The notes below the pieces were generated by a model that was not told the origin of the DNA, ran no database searches, and was given only the letters and a program-made list of their open reading frames with translations. Shown one piece after another: positions 1 through 6,235 of a stretch of 8,371 nucleotides of DNA. Each line of letters opens with the position of its first letter. Positions within the stretch are counted from its first letter, which is position 1. The DNA is from Oscillospiraceae bacterium (GTDB lineage: Bacteria > Bacillota > Clostridia > Christensenellales > Aristaeellaceae). The translations under genes were made by a program, and so were the position numbers. The DNA lies in NCBI GenBank assembly GCA_031266295.1, contig JAISBH010000242.1:1-8371 (forward strand), given 5' to 3'.

Positions 1-273
1 TACAACGCCGTCCGATTCTATACTTAGATTGCCTTCATCATCAAGCGGCATCCCACAAACTTGGCAAATCGTGTTTCGAGGTTGACCGAGTAAGGCATTA
101 ATGGATACCCCGAAAATCTTTGATATAATTTTCAGCGTGTCGGTGTTCGGCACGGTTTCGCCTGTTTCCCATCGCGACACAGCTTGGCGGGTAATCATCA
201 GCTTTTCAGCAAATTCCTCTTGCGAGAGGTTGTTCTTTTTTCGCAATTCCAATAGAGATTCGGCAGCAGTCAT
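1..273 (-). CDS. XRE-family HTH regulator with zinc-ribbon start, partial (C-terminus beyond window)
   Basis: The 91 visible residues start at ATG 273-271 and run off the window edge. Residues about 6-60 are a classic Cro/C1-type helix-turn-helix: LRKKNNLSQEEFAEKL, then ITRQAVSRWETGETVPN, then a helix ending FGVSINALL. Residues 70-78 read CQVCGMPLD, the first Cys pair of a putative zinc ribbon often fused to this HTH type in Clostridia. The partner cysteines would lie outside the window. A GGAAAGGATGG ribosome site sits about 10 nt before the ATG, with an extended -10 box just upstream. The likely role is DNA-binding transcriptional control; the target is unknown. The gene follows the AlbA_2 ATPase on the same strand but is 336 nt away and has its own promoter. 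Family call is confident; function is not. Confidence 0.88.
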   Translation of the reverse strand, partial: MTAAESLLELRKKNNLSQEEFAEKLMITRQAVSRWETGETVPNTDTLKIISKIFGVSINALLGQPRNTICQVCGMPLDDEGNLSIESDGVV

Positions 274-296
274 ATTCGCACCATCCTTTCCGCTTG

Positions 297-325
297 ATTA
301 TATCATGGGAAGAAACTTGAGGAAA
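297..325 (-). promoter_or_regulatory. Sigma-A promoter for the XRE regulator
   Basis: On the minus strand there is an extended -10, TGATATAAT (305-297). The hexamer at 17-bp spacing (325-320, TTTCCT) is a poor -35, as is common with extended -10 promoters. The predicted start near 290 leaves a very short leader in which the ribosome site is close to the 5' end. Confidence 0.55.
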
Positions 326-533
326 GCAACGCGTTGTTGCGGCCAACGACGCTTCTTTTCAACAGCCGATCTCAGTGTGAGGCAGAAAGTGAAGATTTAC
401 AAGGCAAATTATACCGATTATGAGCTCGCGCGACGAATGCGTCAGTGTCGATACGCGGCGGTGATACGGCCGCTCGATTCAAGGTATATTGCTTGACGTA
501 TAACACCGTTCGGAGGCCGCCCCCCAATTGCAT

Positions 534-595
534 AAGCAATTAACAAGCAATTAACAAGCAATTAGTAAGCAATTAGTAAGCAATTAGTAAGCAAT
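534..595. repeat. Tandem 11-bp repeat array, about 5.6 copies, with phased AATT
   Basis: Copies 1-2 (534-544, 545-555) read AAGCAATTAAC. Copies 3-5 (556-566, 567-577, 578-588) read AAGCAATTAGT. A partial copy, AAGCAAT, fills 589-595. The period is about one helical turn, so the AATT cores at 538, 549, 560, 571 and 582 fall on one DNA face; another AATT lies at 526-529. Such phasing is known to favour intrinsic curvature. The array begins 14 bp beyond the stop of the ATPase gene. It could be a protein-binding array, a bent-DNA element or a simple slippage repeat. Confidence 0.95.
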
Positions 596-609
596 AGCTT
601 GGCGAAACT

Positions 610-2217
610 CTAGATTTTAAGCCATTTCGCGGCTCTTGTTTTGCCTGACAATTTGATTTTACCCTCGCTTCTTAATTGCCGCAAAAGCAATTGAACCTGA
701 CCTCTAGAGAGATTGGGCAACACTTGCTGCAACTCCGACATCGGCGTCCCGTCAGATCCGCCCGATGCAATATGGTTGTAGATCAGTGCTTTATTCTGGC
801 CTTGATTTAGCCCGACGAGGCGCGTGTGTACGCCTGCTTTACCAACGGACTCGTACAAGCGGCGAGCCAATACATACTTCCGCCTGCCTGTATGCTCTAC
901 GATACCCATATCAACTAGGTTCTTTATACGACCGAGCAAATCGGCAGGGAATTCCGCCTCTCTAAAGAGATAGTTAATGATAACAAAATCCACAGTTGAT
1001 AAAAGTTCCAGCCGTTCGTCGCCGATACGCTTGATGGCTGTCAACATGCGCTGATCCAGTACCAACCCGTTCAACGTTATTCTTACGGAGTTATCGTCAG
1101 TGCCCGTAAAGTCCGGAAGGGCTTTCGCTTCGCGAACGCTAAGCTCGAACATAAGATTCATGCCCTGCCCAGAGCGCTCAACCAAGCCGCACTTCTGGAA
1201 CATCTCCGCGATGCGGCGATTGCGCGGGACTTGCTTATCCAATATATTTTTAACCGAAACGCCCGCTGGCAACCCGCCGGGGCTTTCGATGACCAGCCGA
1301 TCGTTATACTGGCGGACAAAAACGCTACCGTACGCTTGATAATTACGATGGCTCACCGCATTAAGAAGCGCCTCGCGGACGACCCGTTCGTTAAACGTCA
1401 GTATGTCGAGCATGACTAATCCATCCTGATAGGATTGTCTATTGTTTCGAAGGTTTATCAATTCCCATAGTTTATTATAATATAAGAAAAATCCTGCTCT
1501 GAAATCTTCGCGTTGTTGAGCGGGTCCAGACACTTCCGAAGATCGGTACTCGAACGCGACTTCGGATTGCGCAAGGAATCTGCCAAGGGATGCTTTTTTA
1601 CCAAACAGTATCAAAGCGGCATATGTCACGCCTTGGCTAGTAACGGCTTCGCAATCAAGCAGAAGCTGTCCCGTCGATAACGTCTTAATGCGCGTATTCT
1701 TACTCTTCTCCAGCCACATGGCGCGAAACGTTTCAATGGCATCGGCGTCTAAATCCAACAAAGTCGCTTCAGGGCATATATCGGCTGAAAAGTCATGCCC
1801 TGTTTCGTCGTAGATAGCTCGCCGCACCTCTTCCGGCATGTAAACAAGACTATCGCTTTCGCGCCACCAAGCTATTCCATCCACATGAACCGGTAAACCT
1901 GATGAACGGCTAGCGATTTCAAATATCAGGACGCGCTTTCCTTCATATATAGCACATTCGAAACTGACGCCTACATGCAGTTTCCCACATAAGCTGATGC
2001 AAATCCTTTCCGGTTGCTCGCACGCCGTTGTGCCAACAACATTACGTGGCCGCTTATCGGAAACGCCTACGATAAATTTGCCTCCGCCGCGATTTGCAAG
2101 CGCACAGCAATAACGCGCCGCTTCGTCGAAACGAAAGTGGTTCTTCCATTCCTTGAACTCACAATGCGCACCTTCCGGCTCTTCCAAGAGCAGTCGGATT
2201 GCTGCTTCATCTTGCAT
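610..2217 (-). CDS. AlbA_2 (Schlafen-type) DNA-binding domain plus HATPase_c_4 ATP-binding protein
   Basis: This 535-aa protein has the layout of COG2865-type predicted transcriptional regulators. Residues about 10-130 are an AlbA_2 domain: CEFKEW at 19-24 and ALANRGGGKFIVGVSD at 39-54 match its conserved E-F-K and N-GG signatures. Residues about 270-360 are a GHKL-type ATPase: N-box with E282, N286 and H290 (REALLNAVSHRNY), G1-like ESPGGLP at 311-317, and RSGQGM at 348-353. The tail (about 460-535) looks like a winged helix (MSELQQVLPNLSRGQVQLLLRQL). The start is fixed by a perfect AGGAGG (2230-2225) 7 nt before the ATG. It is cytoplasmic and probably binds DNA and ATP; its target is unknown. 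Relatives occur as regulators and in mobile or defence-rich regions, but no partner nuclease is visible here. Confidence 0.9.
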   Translation of the reverse strand: MQDEAAIRLLLEEPEGAHCEFKEWKNHFRFDEAARYCCALANRGGGKFIVGVSDKRPRNVVGTTACEQPERICISLCGKLHVGVSFECAIYEGKRVLIFEIASRSSGLPVHVDGIAWWRESDSLVYMPEEVRRAIYDETGHDFSADICPEATLLDLDADAIETFRAMWLEKSKNTRIKTLSTGQLLLDCEAVTSQGVTYAALILFGKKASLGRFLAQSEVAFEYRSSEVSGPAQQREDFRAGFFLYYNKLWELINLRNNRQSYQDGLVMLDILTFNERVVREALLNAVSHRNYQAYGSVFVRQYNDRLVIESPGGLPAGVSVKNILDKQVPRNRRIAEMFQKCGLVERSGQGMNLMFELSVREAKALPDFTGTDDNSVRITLNGLVLDQRMLTAIKRIGDERLELLSTVDFVIINYLFREAEFPADLLGRIKNLVDMGIVEHTGRRKYVLARRLYESVGKAGVHTRLVGLNQGQNKALIYNHIASGGSDGTPMSELQQVLPNLSRGQVQLLLRQLRSEGKIKLSGKTRAAKWLKI

Positions 2218-2251
2218 CAGTGTGCCTCCTAATGCGATTCTGTCACAGACA

Positions 2252-2281
2252 ATTATAACACTGAAGCAATATACACGTCAA
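2252..2281 (-). promoter_or_regulatory. Strong sigma-A promoter for the AlbA_2 ATPase
   Basis: On the minus strand, TTGACG (2281-2276), an 18-bp spacer and TATAAT (2257-2252), with an extended TGT directly before the -10. The predicted start near 2245 gives a leader of about 28 nt ending in the AGGAGG site. Confidence 0.8.
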
Positions 2282-2531
2282 ACGATTGAAGGCTGTTGCC
2301 CTTTGAAGGAATAATTGCATATTAAATCGGTCACTTTGTTCAACTTTGGATGTAGTTTATGGAATTATGGTAACTTCGCCTCATGATCATGCGAGAGGAT
2401 CCTGAAAAAGCGTGTAAGCGTTGTATGCTCGTCACGCTCTTGCACCCCGTCCGCCTCCATCTTATGCGTCGTTTATATCGTAAATGTGACAAACTTGCTA
2501 TACAGGCTGCAAACAGGCTGTGTTTTGATTA

Positions 2532-2560
2532 TTGCACGGGCTGTACGATCCCAGTATAAT
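2532..2560 (+). promoter_or_regulatory. Sigma-A promoter for the Gfo/Idh/MocA gene
   Basis: TTGCAC (2532-2537), a 17-bp spacer and a perfect TATAAT (2555-2560). Transcription would start near 2567, leaving a leader of about 27 nt that carries the GGAGG site. This placement rules out the longer reading frame that begins at 2486. Confidence 0.82.
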
Positions 2561-2593
2561 GTAATCCGGATCAATTGTTGCGGAGGATTTTCA

Positions 2594-3742
2594 ATGGATC
2601 AGGTTCATGTGGCGCTATCCGGCGTTGGCGGATACGCGCGGTTGCATATTAACGAGCTGCTGTCGGATACAGGCAAGCGGCGTGTGAAGCTGGTGGGCGC
2701 CGTCGATCCATATCCATCGGGCAACGGTTACGCGCGCCTGCTCGAAGAGGGTGTGCCCGTTTATACCTCGCTGCCCGAACTATACGAACACCACTCGCCC
2801 GTATTATCGATACTCAGCTGCCCCACGCCATACCACGCCGAGCAGGCCGTCTATTGCCTGGAACGCGGCAGCCATGTTCTGGTTGAAAAACCCATCGCGC
2901 CGTCGGTGGAAGCGGCGGAAACGATGATCCGCGCGCGGGACGCCTCGAAGCGGACGCTGGTCGTCGGGTATCAATGGTGCTTCAACGACACAATGAACGC
3001 TTTGAGAGACGGCATTCGCTCGGGCCGGTACGGCGCGCCGAAGACACTGCGCGCAATTGTGCTGTGGCCTCGGGATCAGAACTATTATAACCGTGGAATC
3101 GGTTGGGCGGGTAAACGTTACGCGGCGGATAACCGGGAGGCGTTCGATAACGTAGCGTCAAACGCGACCGCGCATTACTTGATGAACATGTTATGGATGG
3201 CAGGATGCGGCGAGAACGGCGTCGTTATAGCAGGCGTTGAGGCGTCGGCCTTCCGCGCGAACAGCATCGAGACGTATGACAGCATATGCCTGTCGTTGAC
3301 TTTGTCAAACGGCGCGCGGATCGTTTTTGCCGCTTCCCATACCGTCGGTCATCATGAAGTGCAGCATCCCATGTTCTCCTATGAATTCGAGCGTGCGACA
3401 TTCAGTTACGGCGTGAAGGGCGGGCAAGGGGATCAGATTCACTTGACGACGGAGGATGGCGCGACGGCTGTCTTCGGCAGCGCTGCGATCGGCGCGGCAG
3501 AACAGAGCAAGATATGGAAAACATTAGATATCATTGATAAGCGCATACCGAATCTCTGCCCGCCGGAATTAGCCATATGGCATACGCGCGCACTGGCGCT
3601 GGCTGACAAGGCCGTCGCGGACAGCATCCGCGTTTTCTCGCCGGATGAGATCAATGTCGATGGTTCATTACTCTGGGTGCCTGGCGTTGCTGATACGCTG
3701 TTTGATTTTTATAACGGCGTACGCCCCCTCTATCGCTGCTGA
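2594..3742 (+). CDS. Gfo/Idh/MocA family NAD(P)-dependent oxidoreductase
   Basis: This 382-aa cytoplasmic enzyme belongs to the sugar/inositol dehydrogenase superfamily. The Rossmann domain spans about 1-122, with the nucleotide loop LSGVGGYARLH at 8-18, the acidic strand end GAVDP at 35-39, and the hallmark EKPI at 98-101 whose Lys is catalytic in the family. The C-terminal alpha/beta domain follows; its SNATAHYLMNM at 189-199 carries the usual conserved His (H194). The substrate cannot be read from sequence. The start at ATG 2594 is chosen because GGAGG (2582-2586) lies 7 nt before it and a promoter ends at 2560. It is a lone gene, divergent from the ATPase and convergent with the SH3-like gene. 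Oddly, its last codons (VRPLYRC and the stop) lie in the outer arm of repeat element 1, so the natural C-terminus may have been replaced. Confidence 0.93.
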   Translation: MDQVHVALSGVGGYARLHINELLSDTGKRRVKLVGAVDPYPSGNGYARLLEEGVPVYTSLPELYEHHSPVLSILSCPTPYHAEQAVYCLERGSHVLVEKPIAPSVEAAETMIRARDASKRTLVVGYQWCFNDTMNALRDGIRSGRYGAPKTLRAIVLWPRDQNYYNRGIGWAGKRYAADNREAFDNVASNATAHYLMNMLWMAGCGENGVVIAGVEASAFRANSIETYDSICLSLTLSNGARIVFAASHTVGHHEVQHPMFSYEFERATFSYGVKGGQGDQIHLTTEDGATAVFGSAAIGAAEQSKIWKTLDIIDKRIPNLCPPELAIWHTRALALADKAVADSIRVFSPDEINVDGSLLWVPGVADTLFDFYNGVRPLYRC

Positions 3743-3939
3743 AATTGGTAAGAATCCCTTCGGGATTCTGCGGATACGCGCCCGCTTCGCGCTTCGCGCC
3801 GCCACATCTCCCCCTGAGGGGGCGATGAGAGTTGTCGGCTCCCCGCTGCCCGTCGCGAGGGGAGTGGTTCGCTGCGAGTAATAGACCTCTCTCATCGCCC
3901 CCTCAGGGGGAGATGTCGCCGCAGCGACAGAGGGGGCGC
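3722..3939. repeat. Palindromic MITE-like element 1
   Basis: Outer arms at 3722-3739 and 3921-3938 are inverted copies with 17 of 18 matching bases. Inner arms at 3804-3831 and 3889-3916 are perfect 28-bp inverted copies. The left arm is split by about 60 bp of other sequence (3742-3803). The 57-nt centre (3832-3888) holds another small stem, CTCCCC/GGGGAG. The right arm matches element 2 in 49 of 52 bases. No transposase is encoded, so the element is non-autonomous. It fills the gap between two convergent genes and could end transcription from either side. No certain target-site duplication is visible. Confidence 0.88.
3751..3769 (+). terminator. Hairpin just after the oxidoreductase stop
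   Basis: A perfect 8-bp stem, AGAATCCC / GGGATTCT, with a 3-nt TTC loop, starts 8 nt after the stop codon. No T-run follows, so it may stabilise the mRNA end rather than act as an efficient intrinsic terminator. It lies in the sequence that splits the left arm of element 1. Confidence 0.4.
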
Positions 3940-3971
3940 TCTTGGCCAAAGCCGATGGATTGTGTTTCACT

Positions 3972-4595
3972 TCAGTATATTGTTCGCACAGGCATAACGA
4001 TTAACAACTCTTTCTGTACGAAACCATAAACGCCGCCGACCTCAATCAGCCACGCCTCGCCGCGCGATCCTTCAATGCAAACGCGGCGGTTCATCATTAC
4101 CGCGCGGTTCAGCGCCGGGTCGCCCGCGCCCGCGCCGGCCCGCAGCGGCTCGTCGCGCAGCGGCAGCGCGAACATAATCGCCGATACCGGATCAATGCTT
4201 ACATTATCGACGTCGTCATACGCCACAAACCATTCCGAACCCCTAACGCGCATGAACCCGTTCATATAAGCGTCCAGGCGCACAATAGTCATCGCATCCA
4301 TGTATGAGTCGCTGCGCGCGTCGCAGTTCGGCGCGGCGTACAGCGGCGTATCCCGCGACGTTATCGCAAACTCGTCAATCAAGCAGACGGTCGTCAAGCG
4401 CTCGTACGCTGATTCGCGCACATCCCACGAAGCGACCGGCGGATCAACCACATCCGCGTCAATCGCGCGCGCGAACCCGAACGGCGTCAGCGCGGCGGCC
4501 AGACACAGCGCCGCAATCACCTTTATCCTAATATAATAACCGCCATCACAAACACTGCAACGGCGGATAAATCTCCCTGCATTCGCGAACAGCAT
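3972..4595 (-). CDS. Exported protein with two SH3-like segments, function unknown
   Basis: This 207-aa protein has a basic N-region (residues 1-24), a hydrophobic stretch (about 25-40, VIAALCLAAALTPFG) and a likely signal peptidase site after FARA (44), so it is probably secreted or held at the cell surface. Residues about 84-133 (TPLYAAPN to EWFVAYDDVDNV) have the spacing of a bacterial SH3 domain. Residues 164-197 (VCIEGS, AWLIEVGGVYGFVQKELL) look like a second, partial one. Such domains often bind peptidoglycan, so an envelope role is an inference. The start ATG 4595 follows GGAGG (4607-4603) by 7 nt. It lies 110 nt downstream of the putative lipoprotein gene on the same strand and may be co-transcribed. 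I do not recognise a named family; the SH3 call is from pattern only. Confidence 0.72.
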   Translation of the reverse strand: MLFANAGRFIRRCSVCDGGYYIRIKVIAALCLAAALTPFGFARAIDADVVDPPVASWDVRESAYERLTTVCLIDEFAITSRDTPLYAAPNCDARSDSYMDAMTIVRLDAYMNGFMRVRGSEWFVAYDDVDNVSIDPVSAIMFALPLRDEPLRAGAGAGDPALNRAVMMNRRVCIEGSRGEAWLIEVGGVYGFVQKELLIVMPVRTIY

Positions 4596-4598
4596 AGG

Positions 4599-4612
4599 TT
4601 GTCCTCCGACAA
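4599..4612 (-). promoter_or_regulatory. Ribosome site in the loop of a small hairpin
   Basis: On the mRNA the Shine-Dalgarno GGAG forms the loop of TTGTC-GGAG-GACAA, a perfect 5-bp stem, directly in front of the SH3-like gene. The stem is short, so it may present rather than hide the site. Confidence 0.4.
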
Positions 4613-4629
4613 TCCAGCGGCGCCGCCGC

Positions 4630-4680
4630 CTATTTCCTCCTTACATAATATTCGCGAACGGCCCAGTTTATGTTACTCAT
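4630..4680 (-). other. Sixteen-codon mini-ORF and orphan Shine-Dalgarno between the two exported-protein genes
   Basis: The frame MSNINWAVREYYVRRK has no ribosome site of its own, but a perfect AAGGAGG (4642-4636) lies near its end. No start codon follows that site at normal spacing; the next gene starts 40 nt later with its own GGAGG. It may be a decayed start, a ribosome standby site or chance. Confidence 0.25.
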
Positions 4681-4705
4681 CGAAAACTTTATACCCATTT
4701 TGTAT

Positions 4706-5782
4706 CTACGCCAGCGGCACGGTCAGCCAATACTCAGCGTACGGCTTGACTCCGCCGGGTGTGCATACGCGTATATGCAGCTCCTGAACCCCCAGGCCAG
4801 TCAATTCCTCCTTAGCCGCCTTCGACATGCCCAAGCACAGGTTCTTCAAACTATTAGGCGTGCCATATATAACCATATCCAGACACTGGCCAGCGTCGCT
4901 TTTGCCGGTTGACTGCTTGAACGATAGCTGCGCGTTGCCGTTGTATAGTCGCAGGTCGACGAACACCCCGGATTTTATCCGCGCCTGGGTTATCATGGAC
5001 GACGACGCGGCGATACCCTGTATCGGCTGCGTCGCGTGACCCGCAGGCTTCTTCCTGGACGCCTGTTCGATGTTCAGAGGCGTTCTAACCTCAAGCTCCT
5101 GGGGCGGCGCGGTCTGATCCTTCGGCGCGATCATCAGTATGAATCCGGTCAGCGGCTTGCCTTGATATGCCTGATTCTCCAGCAATTCCTTGGCCGTTTC
5201 CTCAATATCGCTGCCGCTGACGTTGGAGTTGGTCACGCTGGCTATGCGGCGGACATACGCTATCATCGCCTGCCTCGTGACCCCCAGCGGATTCTCCCGC
5301 TTCACAAACGTGCGATCCACCGGCGCGCGCTCGCTCTCGCCGGTCGTCATGTCGCCAGTCGCCATCACCCACAAATCCTTCAGCGTCCCGGTAAAACCGC
5401 TTAGCGGCCGCGCCAGCTGGAACTGCGAGTCTACTAAGTATAGCTCCAGTTCATCCTCGGTTATGCTGACGGAGGGCGCTAACTGCGCGAACTGGTTAGC
5501 GTACAGCGCGAGGAATCCGCCGCGAATATCATCGAATGACATATCCCCCGTCAGCGGCGTTTCGCCAGCCGCCTCGTCAGCCTCTTTGTTGTAGAACGCC
5601 ATCCAGAGCCTTAGCGCGCGGCCATGCTCGACCGCGTCCACGTCCGACCAGAAATTGCCCGCGACATATGTTTGGCTGCTCTCGGCAAGGATTGGCGCGG
5701 CGCATGACGAAACAGCGATTATCGCGGCGCATAGCAGCAGCGCCAATCGCGGCCAGCGTCTATGATTTTTGGTTAGAGCCAC
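4706..5782 (-). CDS. Putative exported lipoprotein, function unknown
   Basis: This 358-aa product has a basic start (TKNHRRWPR), a hydrophobic core (about 13-23) and VSSC at 24-27, which fits a lipobox with C27 as the lipid-bearing residue. Cleavage after ILA (33) by signal peptidase I is the alternative. The remaining mature chain matches no family I know; it ends with a strand-rich segment (LTGLGVQELHIRVCTPGG and on). The start is GTG 5782, with AAAAGGGG ending 10 nt upstream. The frame stays open upstream to 6013, but that part runs through the promoter and into repeat element 2, which merely lacks stops. The gene probably heads a two-gene unit with the SH3-like gene. A sporulation link is suggested only by sigG lying upstream. 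Confidence 0.72.
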   Translation of the reverse strand: MALTKNHRRWPRLALLLCAAIIAVSSCAAPILAESSQTYVAGNFWSDVDAVEHGRALRLWMAFYNKEADEAAGETPLTGDMSFDDIRGGFLALYANQFAQLAPSVSITEDELELYLVDSQFQLARPLSGFTGTLKDLWVMATGDMTTGESERAPVDRTFVKRENPLGVTRQAMIAYVRRIASVTNSNVSGSDIEETAKELLENQAYQGKPLTGFILMIAPKDQTAPPQELEVRTPLNIEQASRKKPAGHATQPIQGIAASSSMITQARIKSGVFVDLRLYNGNAQLSFKQSTGKSDAGQCLDMVIYGTPNSLKNLCLGMSKAAKEELTGLGVQELHIRVCTPGGVKPYAEYWLTVPLA

Positions 5783-5873
5783 AGCGGCATCGCCCCTTTT
5801 CCAGTACGAATTCAAGCGCGGGGCATAACCCGCGCGCGTAGCGGGGCAGCAGGATACGCTACCCATCATGCTT

Positions 5874-5901
5874 ATTATAACACATATTTCTACAATTACC
5901 A
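5874..5901 (-). promoter_or_regulatory. Extended -10 promoter for the putative lipoprotein gene
   Basis: Minus-strand TGTTATAAT (5882-5874) is a full extended -10. A weak -35, TGGTAA (5901-5896), sits at 16-bp spacing. Transcription would start near 5867, giving a leader of about 85 nt to the GTG at 5782. Confidence 0.6.
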
Positions 5902-5923
5902 TAGTTCTGTGTGATGGTATATT
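5896..5923 (+). promoter_or_regulatory. Candidate divergent promoter pointing into element 2
   Basis: TTACCA (5896-5901), a 16-bp spacer and an extended -10, TGGTATATT (5915-5923). Its -35 occupies the same six bases as the weak -35 of the minus-strand promoter. A GGGAGGG site and an ATG follow at 5930-5946. Confidence 0.35.
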
Positions 5924-5943
5924 CTGGCAGGGAGGGTGGCGAG

Positions 5944-6066
5944 ATGCTGTGTTCGGCTGTTCGCTGCGGCGGGAGAACCCCGAGGAACGCCCCCTCTGTC
6001 GCTGCGGCGACATCTCCCCCTAGGGGGGCGATGAGGGTTGTCGGTTACCCCATATCATGCAAGTGA
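5944..6066 (+). CDS. Short ORF (40 aa) opening into repeat element 2, possibly a broken gene start
   Basis: ATG 5944 lies 7 nt after GGGAGGG (5930-5936), itself just after a candidate promoter, so all signals for expression are present. The codons then pass into the left arm of element 2 and stop at TGA 6064-6066. The product (starting MLCSAVRCGG) resembles nothing I know and most of it is repeat-encoded. It could be the front of a gene cut by the element, or a chance arrangement. Confidence 0.22.
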   Translation: MLCSAVRCGGRTPRNAPSVAAATSPPRGAMRVVGYPISCK

Positions 6067-6226
6067 CGTTGCTTGCGTGCCATGGGGCAGATGACAACCC
6101 TCATCGCCCCCTTAGGGGGAGATGTCGCCGCAGCGACAGAGGGGGCGTTCTCCGGGGGGGGCGATACCACCACAGCGACAGAGGGGGCGTTCCCCAAGGG
6201 CGATACTACCGCAGCGACAGAGGAGA
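5959..6226. repeat. Palindromic MITE-like element 2 with tandem arm copies
   Basis: The core has 57-bp inverted arms, 5986-6042 and 6093-6149, with one mismatch. The 50-nt centre also pairs (CCCCAT/ATGGGG, GCAAG/CTTGC), so nearly the whole 164-bp core is one long palindrome. Beyond the right arm, the outer part of the arm (CAGCGACAGAGG core) recurs at 6172-6188 and 6211-6223, about 40 bp apart. A degenerate outer copy also precedes the left arm (about 5959-5985). No transposase is encoded. Shared arms show that this and element 1 belong to one family. It lies between the sigG stop and the lipoprotein promoter. Confidence 0.9.
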
Positions 6227-6235
6227 TTCTCTCCT
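6221..6235 (-). terminator. Short hairpin overlapping the sigG stop codon
   Basis: AGGAGA / TCTCCT, 6-bp stem with a 3-nt loop, at the very end of sigG. There is no T-run, so termination is uncertain; the long palindrome just beyond may do the job instead. Confidence 0.3.

Larger units (their letters stand above)
274..609. other. 336-nt intergenic region between XRE regulator and AlbA_2 ATPase
   Basis: It holds the XRE promoter (297-325) and the phased 11-bp repeat array (534-595). A second TATAAT on the minus strand (413-408) has no convincing -35. An open frame crosses the region on the plus strand but has no ribosome site and overlaps the XRE gene antisense. I see no gene and no clear intrinsic terminator for the ATPase gene. 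Confidence 0.6.
2218..2593. other. Divergent intergenic region, 376 nt
   Basis: It separates the minus-strand ATPase from the plus-strand oxidoreductase and contains the promoters of both (2252-2281 and 2532-2560). The middle, about 2290-2480, shows no gene with a ribosome site and no recognisable operator. A 31-codon minus-strand frame (2365-2460) lacks a Shine-Dalgarno. Confidence 0.6.

Noticed and set aside
101..496. 131-codon plus-strand frame
   Set aside because: It runs antisense through the XRE gene, has no ribosome site, and its product matches no known family.
534..595. CRISPR array
   Set aside because: Direct 11-bp repeats with no spacers and no cas genes.
2365..2460. 31-codon minus-strand frame in the divergent intergenic region
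   Set aside because: No Shine-Dalgarno and no recognisable product.
2486..2593. N-terminal extension of the oxidoreductase
   Set aside because: A good promoter (2532-2560) lies inside it, and the Rossmann motif and GGAGG fit the ATG at 2594.
3668..3970. 100-codon minus-strand frame across element 1
   Set aside because: It is translated repeat sequence and overlaps the oxidoreductase antisense.
5783..6013. N-terminal extension of the putative lipoprotein to an ATG at 6013
   Set aside because: The added part reads through its own promoter and into the repeat arm, and has no ribosome site; a GTG with AAAAGGGG directly precedes the signal peptide.
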